From NCBI RefSeq assembly GCF_011326755.1, contig NZ_JAAOIE010000001.1, positions 88,344-152,343 of the forward strand: DNA of 64,000 nt, in the 5' to 3' direction. Positions 1-7,724 of this stretch are shown here, one piece after another. This stretch comes from Cochlodiniinecator piscidefendens. GTDB taxonomy: Bacteria > Pseudomonadota > Alphaproteobacteria > Rhodobacterales > Rhodobacteraceae. The first letter of the stretch is position 1. The number at the start of each line of letters is the position of its first letter. Under the pieces are notes generated by a model. That model ran no database searches and was not told where the DNA came from. It was given only the letters and a program-made list of their open reading frames with translations. Made by a program: the position numbers and the translations under genes.

Positions 1-441
1 TCAACGGGTCCTGATTGCCTCATACTCGAACAAAACCCTTGGGTTGTTTGCGCTGCTCCCGCTTATCTCGAAAAACATTGCGCTCCTCAAACACCTTCTG
101 ATTTAGAGCTCCATGATTGTCTTGTTCTTGATATTGCGGGCAAAGCGCAGCGGCGTTGGCGATTTCATATGCAGGGTAAGGTGACAGATGTTCAGGTGGA
201 CCCAGCTTTGATCGGGTTTGGCGATACAATCCATTCTGCCGCCCTCAACGGCCAAGGGATTGCGCGCCTAGCATCCTTCTTAGTTCGTCAGGATATTGAA
301 CAAGGCGATCTTGTTCCGGTTCTGACACAGTTTGAAACCAAAGGAAGCAGAGCGATCTGTGCAATGCCGGGAAAAAATGTTGCCCATCTCGCAAAAGTAC
401 GAGCATTTATAGAGTTTGCGTCGCGTTTTTCGCATGACTAA
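1..441 (+). CDS. LysR-family transcriptional regulator, C-terminal part (cut by window start)
   Basis: The frame is open from base 1 and reads like the effector-binding domain of a LysR regulator: PWVVCAAPAYLEKH near the start, a ...GQGIARLASFLV helix, then DIEQGDLVPVL close to the end, which is the usual last strand of the family. The N-terminal helix-turn-helix lies outside the window, so target and ligand cannot be inferred. An ATG at 169 is internal and is not the true start. Nothing on the plus strand downstream looks like a partner gene; the neighbouring minus-strand genes are decayed mobile-element pieces. Confidence 0.85.
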   Translation, partial: STGPDCLILEQNPWVVCAAPAYLEKHCAPQTPSDLELHDCLVLDIAGKAQRRWRFHMQGKVTDVQVDPALIGFGDTIHSAALNGQGIARLASFLVRQDIEQGDLVPVLTQFETKGSRAICAMPGKNVAHLAKVRAFIEFASRFSHD

Positions 442-825
442 AGGTGTGAATGTTCGACGAGGGAGCGAATAAATGAAGCCTCTCGTGTGTGCAGAGCGCT
501 TTTCGATTTTCTGGTCCTGTCTGTTTGCACAGGCGCAAATATCCGGGGGGCAACCTTTGTAGCCCCCCGAGATAGGTTGTTTTGAAAATCTATCTATTCA
601 GAGTCTGATTTCTTTAAAACGGTTATCCCAACTATATTCATGTAAACTAATGATAACCTACTGGAATTGAAGGAATAATTATCCAAAATATAGCGGAGGA
701 GCGTTCCTGATGTAAAGTTTGATCCGCATAGGCGGGTGAAAATGGTGGATAGTTTACGAGCTTTAGTCTTGTTGCATTGACGCGCACATCACTGCTGAAT
801 TCAGCTTGAGGGCAATAGATAGCTC
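442..825. other. Intergenic stretch without a supported gene
   Basis: Apart from the hairpin at 544-569 and a 12-bp palindrome GCTGAATTCAGC at 794-805, just beyond the stop of the decayed accessory gene, I see no coding signal here. Confidence 0.6.
544..569 (+). terminator. Hairpin after the LysR gene
   Basis: Perfect 8-bp arms CGGGGGGC and GCCCCCCG with a 10-nt loop, about 100 nt after the LysR stop. There is no strong T-run directly behind it, so termination is probable rather than certain. Confidence 0.5.
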
Positions 826-1217
826 TTACTTCAGAGTTGTCTCAATAGGGTTATCGTCTAGTTCCGCGAGCGGGATGCCTCGAGCGTAGGTGTTTTTGGC
901 CCAGCGGGCAAACTGCTCTAAAAGTAGATTGTTCTCGTGTTTAAGTCGGACGTTCTCCGCTTTGACAGCTTCATATCGTTCAGTCAAATGGCTAACTTGC
1001 GATGGGCGCGGCTTCTGTGCTGTGTGGTTTTAAGTGCATTGAGGCGAAGTTTGCGAGCGCTTGATAGACGTTCATCTTTGCAAAGTGCCTACCGCGTATA
1101 TGCTTTTCGCAAATGAAATTTAATCTCCAAAACAATACGACTCCAAGACACATCATTTAGGCTGTCGATAATTTGAACGATTTGCTCAATGTCTTTTCCG
1201 GTAAGCTGTTTGATCAT
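826..1217 (-). pseudogene. Decayed small accessory gene of a multi-gene recombinase module (TnpC/DUF6262-like)
   Basis: Minus-strand reading from the ATG at 1217 gives MIKQLTGKDIEQIV...LRKAYTR, then an in-frame TAG, then ALCKDERL. From memory, intact relatives have a conserved YTRQALxKxER stretch here, so the TAG stands for a Gln codon. Further on the frame shifts and resumes as a coiled-coil-like tail (AEN..LKHENNLLLEQFARWA) ending at TAA 826-828. The start overlaps the stop of the recombinase pseudogene as ATGA (1214-1217), the usual coupled layout in Tn554/GInt-like modules. One nonsense codon plus one frameshift make this a pseudogene. The family name is from recollection and is moderately sure. 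Confidence 0.65.
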
Positions 1218-1885
1218 TTCGTTTCTGCCGAATTTTCTAGAAAACTGTGATTATCCCGGCGCGTCGAGGCTTCACTTTGAACGCAAGGCGGCAAGCTGTT
1301 TTGCTCAGATATCGGCCGTATTGTCGTTCCTGCTGGCACGGCAGGATCATCAAGAATTGCGATAAGTTTTTCCAGTTGCTTAAGTGTTTTTTTGTGGTGC
1401 TCACACTAACGACCACCACCCTTATGCCCGGCCTGCATTTTTCTGTCAGCCCGCCTTAGTTGTTCGGCGACTACGCTGTATCGAAGCCGAAGGTTTTTTT
1501 CTGCGCGGAGGTCACCTTTGATACAAATATTGTGACTGCAATTAACGCAGTCTCGCAAAAGCGAGCAGGGCGAGCCTGACCAACTCAAATCGCAATATCC
1601 AAATTCTGTTAAATTGGAGACATCGATGCGGTTTGAAAGAACATCTTGAAGATCGATGGGAGCGGCTTGAGACGTTACGACTGTTTGGTCAAGGACGTCT
1701 TTGGCAGTGCTATCTTCCATGAACCTGCGCGAAACAGAGTGTATTGAGTGATCATATGACGCGTTGTCTTTTATGCGAAACCGGCCCGCATTGCGTGCGA
1801 TGTCAAGTTCATCTGCTCCGCCTTCGACAAGCATTGTTGTCATGGCATGCCGGAATTGATGGGAGGTAACCTTTAACTTCGCTGG
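1214..1885 (-). pseudogene. Large tyrosine recombinase, C-terminal remnant
   Basis: Reading leftwards from about 1885 the frame gives KVTSHQFRHAMTTMLVEGG (box with the catalytic His and Arg), then DIARNAGRF and NASYDH, which carries the nucleophilic Tyr. A Cys-rich DCVNCSHNICIKGD stretch follows, as in large Tn554/GInt-type integrases. An in-frame TAG at 1406-1408 sits where relatives have Trp. The same frame then continues (EHHKKTLKQLEKLIAILDDP) to TGA 1214-1216. The N-terminal DNA-binding part and the first catalytic Arg are gone; upstream the frame runs straight into a reverse transcriptase in another frame, so this looks like a deletion joint near 1880. Not functional as read. Confidence 0.75.
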
Positions 1886-2357
1886 TCAGTTCTTCGGCAT
1901 CTACGGAAGGATAGAATGATTTGATGTCCAACTTGGCCAAAGTGAATGGACATCCTTCTGTGCAAAGGGCTCGCAGCCGCCTTACAATCTCAACCCTGCT
2001 ACCTTGTTTTGCGCCCGTGATCTTTCGAATGTTCTGACAGGCTTTCCTAAGAACGAGCTCGGTAGGATAGTCAGAAATGTTGTAGATCTTCCGACCAGCA
2101 AGATCGTTGATCGACAGGGATGTCGAACCCAAACCCGCTTTTGCAACAGCAACAGCCCGAGTAACTTGGCTGTTACGGAAATTCTCGTTTGTCAGGTTCG
2201 GAATTTTTCGAAAGTCGTGTTTATTTATCTGTCGAGAAATTGTGGTGCTTCCAAATGTCGGATCATACATAAAACTGGCCAAAATAGGTTCCCGCAATCG
2301 CAACCGAGGGTGGTGCACTCTAACTAGCCATAGAAAATTTACTTTGACGATCCACAA
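1886..2357 (-). pseudogene. Reverse transcriptase (retron/group-II-like), N-terminal remnant
   Basis: The minus-strand frame reads DFRKIPNLTNENFRNSQ, ISDYPTELVLRKA and LAKLDIKSFYPSVD. The last is the RT palm motif with the first catalytic Asp. The YxDD motif and everything after it are absent: within about 10 residues the frame passes into recombinase DNA read out of frame and stops at 1809. The start is uncertain; Met at 2270 is an alternative to 2357. The RT class cannot be decided from the N-terminal part alone, so I do not claim retron, group II intron or a defence-type RT. The joint with the recombinase suggests one internal deletion removed the end of one gene and the beginning of the other. 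Confidence 0.7.
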
Positions 2358-2705
2358 AGCGGAATCGCCCGGGATTGGATATTTGAATGATCGGCAATGG
2401 GTTCAGAAATCTGCTATTTTTTCGTCCATGCAGTGATCAAACCATCGTAAAGGCGGGAAACGCTGCGATATTTGAGGTCTACGCGCTTCCCGCCTTTATT
2501 AACGTTGCGAGTTTGAGCTCAGTAGCAACATCATCTTATACTTTTGAGCGATTAAATCTCGCGGCTGAACACCCAAAAGTTTACATACATTTATAGTACC
2601 AGCCTGCGCCCAAATCTCATGTTGTGATTTGAATGTAGTAAGCGCTTAAGTGGCTGATACTATTTGTGTAATTTTGCAGAGTTTACAACTGAAACTTGGT
2701 TGAGA
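2358..2705. other. Intergenic stretch between RT remnant and ssb
   Basis: Holds the inverted repeat at 2449-2497 and otherwise no supported gene. Plus-strand ORFs here are antisense to the RT remnant or have no recognisable content. Confidence 0.5.
2449..2497. repeat. 11-bp inverted repeat upstream of the RT remnant
   Basis: AAAGGCGGGAA (2449-2459) and TTCCCGCCTTT (2487-2497) are perfect inverted arms with a 27-nt loop. It could be a terminator read on either strand or part of a mobile-element end; nothing here decides. Confidence 0.5.
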
Positions 2706-3245
2706 CTAGAACGGAATTTCGTCATCCATATCGTTTGAAGAGGATGGACCACCTTGGTTGCCACCGCCGCCGCCAAAACCGCCGCCTTGATTACCTGAAG
2801 GACCGCTGTCATAGCCGCCACCATATCCACCGCCGCCTTGGCTGCCGCCACCACCGTAGCCGCCGCCTTGATTGCCGCCACCGCCGCCTTCGCCACGTCC
2901 ATCAAGCATGGTTAGGGTCGAACCGAAACCTTGTAGAACAACCTCGGTTGAATAACGGTCTTGGCCGCTTTGGTCTTGCCATTTACGGGTCTGGAGTTGG
3001 CCCTCGATATAAACCTTTGAACCTTTGCGCAGGTATTGTTCGCACACACGCACAAGGCCTTCGCTGAACACGGCGACAGAGTGCCACTCTGTGCGTTCTT
3101 TGCGTTCACCGGTGTTGCGGTCTTTCCATGTCTCAGAGGTCGCAATACGCAAGTTGCATACTTTGCCACCATTTTGGAAGCTGCGGACCTCTGGGTCGCG
3201 GCCTAGGTTCCCGAGTAGGATCACTTTATTTACTGAGCCGGCCAT
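2706..3245 (-). CDS. ssb: Single-stranded DNA-binding protein
   Basis: SSB coats single-stranded DNA in replication, recombination and repair. The first ~110 residues form the OB-fold ([19 protein letters not shown], then [20 protein letters not shown], a classical SSB stretch). A long Gly-rich linker follows (about 115-170), and the last residues DMDDEIPF are the acidic tip that docks partner proteins. Its 179 aa is normal for alphaproteobacteria. It stands alone, divergent from the lytic transglycosylase. No clear LexA-type site was seen upstream. The Gly-rich linker makes the DNA at 2745-2900 look repetitive. Confidence 0.97.
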   Translation of the reverse strand: MAGSVNKVILLGNLGRDPEVRSFQNGGKVCNLRIATSETWKDRNTGERKERTEWHSVAVFSEGLVRVCEQYLRKGSKVYIEGQLQTRKWQDQSGQDRYSTEVVLQGFGSTLTMLDGRGEGGGGGNQGGGYGGGGSQGGGGYGGGYDSGPSGNQGGGFGGGGGNQGGPSSSNDMDDEIPF

Positions 3246-3382
3246 TTGGGTCTCCCTCGAATCTTGTTGTTTGGAGACAGGTTAGACCATTTGCCTTGAG
3301 CGAAGAAAAGCCAATTTACATGCAAACACTGGAAGTGGGCGCGAAAGCTGTTATATTTGCGTCAGAAACGTTGAGGCAGTGT

Positions 3383-3979
3383 ATGAGACAAGTTGTTTTA
3401 CTGATTGCAGGGTTTGCGAGCGCTGCGCCGCATTATACAAATGCGCAGAGCATCGGTTTTTCGAATGCATCCCCGAACAGTTCGAGCGTGTTTCAATCCC
3501 AATTGCGGGTTTTGGATGGGCGTGCTGCGAGCCAATATAACAATTCTGTACGCCTTCAACCGCCCAGCGTGAATACACCGTCACAGGGAAATTTGCCCAA
3601 CTACACAGGGCAGTATCGCGGTGAGTTTTTGCAAATGGCTCGTGACGCTGCACGCCGTCACAATATTCCCGAAGATCTGTTTTTGCGTCTGGTGCAACAA
3701 GAAAGCAACTGGAATCCAAATGCGCGGTCTCATGCAGGGGCGATTGGCCTCGCTCAGTTGATGCCCGGAACCGCACGTTATCTGGGGGTTAACCCGCGTG
3801 TGCCGCGTGAAAACCTCGAAGGCGGCGCGCGTTATTTGCGGGAACAGTATAATACCTTCAGATCGTGGCGTTTGGCTTTGGCTGCATATAACGCGGGGCC
3901 TGGTGCTGTTGAACAGCACGGGGGGGTGCCACCGTACCGTGAAACACGAAATTACGTGCGGCGTATCTTAGGCAGTTAA
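3383..3979 (+). CDS. Soluble lytic transglycosylase (SLT domain)
   Basis: Cleaves the glycan backbone of peptidoglycan in the periplasm. I place the start at ATG 3383 (198 aa), because GAGG lies 6 nt upstream and the product begins with a signal peptide ([16 protein letters not shown]). Larger upstream extensions would read through the ssb promoter region. The SLT fold runs from about residue 75: [10 protein letters not shown] holds the catalytic Glu, followed by [13 protein letters not shown] and [13 protein letters not shown], all family-typical. A low-complexity stretch separates signal and domain. The stop overlaps the convergent monooxygenase-like gene by four bases (TTAA 3976-3979). Confidence 0.9.
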   Translation: MRQVVLLIAGFASAAPHYTNAQSIGFSNASPNSSSVFQSQLRVLDGRAASQYNNSVRLQPPSVNTPSQGNLPNYTGQYRGEFLQMARDAARRHNIPEDLFLRLVQQESNWNPNARSHAGAIGLAQLMPGTARYLGVNPRVPRENLEGGARYLREQYNTFRSWRLALAAYNAGPGAVEQHGGVPPYRETRNYVRRILGS

Positions 3980-4329
3980 TCGCGCCCTTCTGGGCCGCTA
4001 TAGGCCCGTTCTACTTTGGCCACGCGTAGGGTGTAATATTCATACCAACGCGTTTTTCCCAGCTTTTGCGCCAGTAAATGCTCTGAAACTTGTTTCCACT
4101 GGATCAGGGCCTGTTCGTCTTTCCAGTAGCTGATGGTTATTCCAAGCCCGGTTTCATCGCGTGTTGATTCAACGCCAATGTATCCCGGTTGTTCTTGGGC
4201 GAGCTCAACCATGCGATCGGCCATTGCCCCATAACCAAAATCACCTTCAAGGCGCTGAGCGGTGAAAATAACTGCGTAATAGGGTGGATCGGGAAGGGGG
4301 GCGAAACGGTTATTCATTGGGGCTTCCAT
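3976..4329 (-). CDS. Antibiotic biosynthesis monooxygenase (ABM)-fold protein
   Basis: A 117-aa single-domain protein of the ABM/ferredoxin-like alpha-beta-barrel type. It reads [10 protein letters not shown] at the start of the fold, ...[15 protein letters not shown] in the middle, and [19 protein letters not shown], which is the usual ABM helix. Such proteins are small quinol or haem-type monooxygenases or enzymes of unknown substrate, so the exact reaction is open. An internal Met ([12 protein letters not shown], 12 nt further in) is an alternative start. It lies convergent to the lytic transglycosylase and is separated from the ABC operon by a strong terminator. Confidence 0.7.
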   Translation of the reverse strand: MEAPMNNRFAPLPDPPYYAVIFTAQRLEGDFGYGAMADRMVELAQEQPGYIGVESTRDETGLGITISYWKDEQALIQWKQVSEHLLAQKLGKTRWYEYYTLRVAKVERAYSGPEGRD

Positions 4330-4339
4330 GTCTCAAAGT

Positions 4340-4369
4340 AAAACGCCCAGTTCTGAAACCGGGCGTTTT
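4340..4369. terminator. Bidirectional terminator at the end of the peptide ABC operon
   Basis: AAAACGCCC (4340-4348) pairs with GGGCGTTTT (4361-4369), giving a GC stem with A/T tracts on both sides, 6 nt after the stop of the ATPase gene at 4376. It fits termination of the minus-strand operon. Confidence 0.85.
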
Positions 4370-4375
4370 GGGATT

Positions 4376-5345
4376 TTATTCTGCAGCGATTTTAATAACC
4401 GGTTCCATTCTCGCCAGAGCTTCCTCTGACAGATGGCATTTAATCTTATGTTTGCCAGGAAGGTTACGCACGGTTGGCACTTCGGTATCGCATAGCCCAC
4501 CGGGTACCTGATCTTTCCAACGACAGCGTGTCTGGAACGGACAGCCCGAAGGTGGGTTCATAGCTGATGGAATATCACCCTCAAGAACAATATGCTGTTT
4601 CTCGATTGATGTGTCCGCAATCGGAACAGCAGATAGCAGGGCTTCGGTGTAAGGGTGATATGGTGGTGCAAAGACCTGGTCCGTGGTGCCAAGTTCAACA
4701 ACATGGCCCAGATACATGACCATCACCCGGTCACTGAGGTATCGAACAATCGACAAATCGTGACTGATGAACAAGAGCGTGGTTTTGTTTTCACGCTGAA
4801 TTTCCATCAGTAGGTCTGTTACAGCCGCCTGAACAGATACATCAAGTGCCGATACGGGTTCATCTGCAACCACGATACGCGCATCACCCGCAAAGGCCCG
4901 TGCAATACCAACGCGCTGTTTTTGCCCACCGGACAACTGACGCGGCATACGATCTGCAAAAGCCCGAGGTAACTTCACCAGATCCAACAGTTTGAGCATC
5001 CGTTCACGGCGTTCATTGTCTGTGTTTCCGATGCCAAACACCTCGAGCGCACGGACGATCTGACGGCCAACTGTCATAGATGGATTCAGAGTATCAAACG
5101 GGTTTTGGAAAACCATCTGGATTGATGAAATCGTATTGGTGTCGCGTTCTTCAATTGGGGTGTCTTGGATTTCAGCATTTCCGAGGGTGATTTTCCCATC
5201 GGTTGCCGTTTCCAACCCCATTAGAACTTTGGCAAATGTTGATTTACCACAACCAGATTCACCGACGATCGCAAGCGTTTCAGATTCACGTGCTTCAAAC
5301 GACAGTGTTTCATTGGCTTTGACGACCTTAGGATCCCCCCCGGAT
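4376..5345 (-). CDS. Peptide ABC transporter ATPase, second (DppF/OppF-like) domain, out of frame with the first
   Basis: From about 5345 downwards one frame reads DPKVVKANETLSF, then IVGESGCGKSTF (Walker A), MVFQNPFDTLNPSMTVG (Q-loop), LSGGQKQRVGIARAF (signature), ARIVVADEPVSALD (Walker B) and an oligo_HPY tail with HPYTEALLSAVP and CPFQTRC. In family members this domain is fused behind the first ATPase in a ~700-aa chain. Here an 11-bp duplication at 5331-5352 puts it in another frame. The only ATG opening it (5219-5221, overlapping the first ORF's TAA as TAATG) would give a 281-aa protein lacking Walker A. So as written this half is probably inactive unless frameshifting restores it. Confidence 0.85.
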
Positions 5346-6471
5346 CCCCCCCACCAAAGAGCGCGTTTGCGGCGACCTCATAGTATTTCTTGAGGTTATC
5401 CATCCGCAAAACAACTTCGCCCGGTTCAGGCTTTTCGGTTTGTTTGCCTACGGTGATGGGGGCGTTCCAATCGATTTCCTCTGATTTCAGGCAGCGCGTT
5501 TCGTGACGATCTACGCCATGCACAGGTGACATTGGGATATAGCCCAGATCACAGCGGCCTTCTTCAAAGTAGTCGCAACGCGGCCCGAAGTTACATCCAT
5601 TGGGGCGTTCATGGGGCAGAGGGAAGTTCCCGGGAATTGCCACAAGTGGCCGCGCATTTTTGTCAGCGCCCGGAAGCGGAATAGAACGGAACAGCGCCTG
5701 TGTATAAGGGTGCTGCATTTCGTCAAACACATCCGCAATTGAACCACGCTCAACCGCTTCGCCGGAATACATCACGCAAAGTTGGTCACAGGTTTCTAGG
5801 ACCAGACCCAAGTTGTGCGAAATAAACAGCATGGATGTGCCGTATTTCTTACCCAAACCTTTGACCAATTGCACGATGCCCGCTTCAACCGTCACGTCAA
5901 GCGCGGTTGTCGGTTCATCGAGGATCAAGAGAGCAGGTTTTGACATCAACGCCATTGCGATAACGATACGCTGCTGCTGACCACCCGACAGTTGGTGTGG
6001 GTAGCTTTCCATCATCCGTTGTGGATCAGGAAGCTTTACGTCTGTCACCGCTTCAAGTGCGATTTTATAGGCGTCTTCTTTACTTAACCCATCGTGGATC
6101 ATCGGCACTTCCATCAGCTGTTTGCCGATTTTCATTGCCGGGTTCAGGGAGGCCATTGGCTCCTGATAGATCATTGCGATTTCATTACCGCGGATGTCAC
6201 GCAGTTCTTCTGGGCTCATCTCCGCGAGGTCGCGACCTTTGAACTTGATTGTGCCGCCAACAACACGACCATTTTTACCCAAATCTTGCATAACTCCGAG
6301 GGCAACAGTGGATTTACCGCAACCAGATTCCCCCACAAGACCAACGGCCTCCCCAGGGCGGACTTTTACAGAGAAGTCCATCACCGCGGGAATTTCGCGT
6401 AATCGAGTGAAAAAGCTGATGGATAGTTTGTCGATCTCTAAGATCGGACCATCATATTCTGTTTTCGCCAT
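5221..6471 (-). CDS. Peptide ABC transporter ATPase, first (DppD/OppD-like) domain of a frameshifted double ATPase
   Basis: Cytoplasmic nucleotide-binding subunit of a dipeptide/oligopeptide-type importer. Walker A GESGCGKST is at residues 47-55, followed by the signature LSGGQQQRI, Walker B LLILDEPTTALD and an oligo_HPY zone (HPYTQALFRSIPLPG, CNFGPRCDYFEEGRCD). A linker leads to the start of the second domain (VVLRMDNLKKYYEVAANALFGGGDP), where the 11-bp duplication sends the frame astray; the last ~35 residues are out-of-frame noise ending at 5221. The first domain itself is complete. The permease genes lie just upstream in the same operon. Confidence 0.88.
   Translation of the reverse strand: MAKTEYDGPILEIDKLSISFFTRLREIPAVMDFSVKVRPGEAVGLVGESGCGKSTVALGVMQDLGKNGRVVGGTIKFKGRDLAEMSPEELRDIRGNEIAMIYQEPMASLNPAMKIGKQLMEVPMIHDGLSKEDAYKIALEAVTDVKLPDPQRMMESYPHQLSGGQQQRIVIAMALMSKPALLILDEPTTALDVTVEAGIVQLVKGLGKKYGTSMLFISHNLGLVLETCDQLCVMYSGEAVERGSIADVFDEMQHPYTQALFRSIPLPGADKNARPLVAIPGNFPLPHERPNGCNFGPRCDYFEEGRCDLGYIPMSPVHGVDRHETRCLKSEEIDWNAPITVGKQTEKPEPGEVVLRMDNLKKYYEVAANALFGGGDPGGILRSSKPMKHCRLKHVNLKRLRSSVNLVVVNQHLPKF
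5331..5352. repeat. Perfect 11-bp tandem duplication causing a frameshift
   Basis: GGATCCCCCCC at 5331-5341 is repeated exactly at 5342-5352. On the coding strand each copy is seven G plus ATCC. Removing one copy joins ...ALFGGGDP directly to KVVKANETLSF and restores one long double-ATPase frame. Two copies shift by +11, hence out of frame. Confidence 0.9.
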
Positions 6472-6488
6472 TCTTTATCTCCTTGCGC

Positions 6489-6535
6489 GCGGGGAGTACC
6501 CCGCTTTGCTTGGCCGCCCCCATATGAGGGGGCGG
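6489..6535. promoter_or_regulatory. Two tandem hairpins between permease and ATPase genes
   Basis: GCGGGG-AGTA-CCCCGC (6489-6504) and CCGCCCCC-ATATGA-GGGGGCGG (6514-6535) are perfect stems in the 70-nt gap. Without T-runs they are more likely transcript-stabilising or attenuating structures than full terminators; this is an inference. Confidence 0.55.
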
Positions 6536-6541
6536 TAGCGA

Positions 6542-7711
6542 TTAGTCCTTTAGGCTCTCTTCGCGTAGGCCATCTGCGAGCAGATTAAGACCTAATACGA
6601 GGCTCAGAAGCGCAACCGACGGAACAACAGCAGGAGCAAGATAAACTGACAATAGCTTGCGTCCTTCGTTGATGGTTGAACCCCAATCTGGGCTTTCTGG
6701 CGAAAGACCTAGGCCAAAGAAACCAAGTGTCCCGAGTAGGATGGTTGTGTAGCCAATCCGCAGGCAGAAATCGACGATCAGCGGGCCACGTGCATTTGGT
6801 AGAATTTCCCAAAGCATAATGTACCACGACCCTTCTCCGCGGGTTTGGGCTGCTGCGACGTAATCACGTGTTTTAATATCCAGCGCGAGACCGCGCACGA
6901 TACGAAACACTGTAGGCGAATTCACGAACACCACCGATACGAACACAACCAAAATGTTTGACGGAACAGAGATAACGCCAAGCGGGTCTGCATCCCATGC
7001 AATACCAAGGTAGAACCAGAGACCAACAACCAAAGTTATACCTAAATATACATTGCGCTTGTCAGGTTGTGTATGGAACCGCGAGTTAAACAGAACACAC
7101 AAGAAAATTACCGGGAATATAAACAGCACCGCGGCCATGTATGTTGGAATACCTGTTGCAACAATTTCTGGTGTTACGAGAAGGTAGAACAGCAGGATCA
7201 CCGGAAACGCGAGGATCAAGTTGGCTGCGAAGGACAAGAGTGTGTCCAAACGACCGCCGAAATACCCAGCAGGCAATCCAAGTGTAATCCCAACCATAAA
7301 GGCAAACAAAGTTGCAAATGGTGCGATTTTGATTACTTCCCAGCTGCCTTTGACCATCCGGCTAAAGACGTCGCGTGCAAGGTTGTCACCGCCCAATAGG
7401 TAATGCGGATATCCCGCAGCCCCTTCAGGCAATGCCGTACCCGGCGCTTTGTTCTTCATCCCGGAAATCACAGAAATTGGGTCGTGCGTTACGATCCAGT
7501 CGAGTGCCCCACCGAAAAAACCGGTAAAGACCCAAAACATGACCAAGGCGAAACCAATCATACCGATCGTGCTATCAAAGAGTTTGCCATATAGGCCGAG
7601 TTTACGTTTGTAGCTGATAGAAACAGCGAACAACGCGATGAGTGCAATCCATACAGGCGTAAAGCGGATTAGGATTTGCAGGATGATACCACCCCAAGTC
7701 AGACTTTCCAT
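6542..7711 (-). CDS. Peptide ABC transporter permease (DppC/OppC-like)
   Basis: Inner-membrane permease of the peptide importer, 389 aa, longer than a typical DppC (~300) because of extra membrane segments in the N-terminal half and middle. About seven or more hydrophobic stretches are visible. The cytoplasmic EAA-type loop reads YVAAAQTRGEGSWYIMLWEI followed by LPNARGPLIV, the contact site for the ATPase. GGDNLARDVFSRMVKGSW near residue 110 is family-typical. It lies 13 nt downstream of the partner permease and upstream of the frameshifted ATPase, so it shares one transcript. Confidence 0.9.
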   Translation of the reverse strand: MESLTWGGIILQILIRFTPVWIALIALFAVSISYKRKLGLYGKLFDSTIGMIGFALVMFWVFTGFFGGALDWIVTHDPISVISGMKNKAPGTALPEGAAGYPHYLLGGDNLARDVFSRMVKGSWEVIKIAPFATLFAFMVGITLGLPAGYFGGRLDTLLSFAANLILAFPVILLFYLLVTPEIVATGIPTYMAAVLFIFPVIFLCVLFNSRFHTQPDKRNVYLGITLVVGLWFYLGIAWDADPLGVISVPSNILVVFVSVVFVNSPTVFRIVRGLALDIKTRDYVAAAQTRGEGSWYIMLWEILPNARGPLIVDFCLRIGYTTILLGTLGFFGLGLSPESPDWGSTINEGRKLLSVYLAPAVVPSVALLSLVLGLNLLADGLREESLKD

Positions 7712-7724
7712 TGCTCAGCCCCCC

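Noticed and set aside
826-1885. Genetic recoding of TAG (amber suppression)
   Set aside because: The accessory gene also has a frameshift and the recombinase lacks its N-terminus, so ordinary decay is the simpler reading; other genes here end at TAG normally.
2004-2436. Plus-strand ORFs opposite the RT remnant
   Set aside because: They are antisense shadows of the minus-strand RT frame with no family features of their own.
2745-2900. Tandem-repeat or CRISPR-like pattern
   Set aside because: It is the low-complexity DNA coding for the Gly-rich linker of SSB, in frame and without regular spacers.
5331-5352. Programmed ribosomal frameshift in the double-ATPase gene
   Set aside because: Considered because of the G runs, but the exact 11-bp duplication explains the shift more simply; no known stimulating structure was identified.
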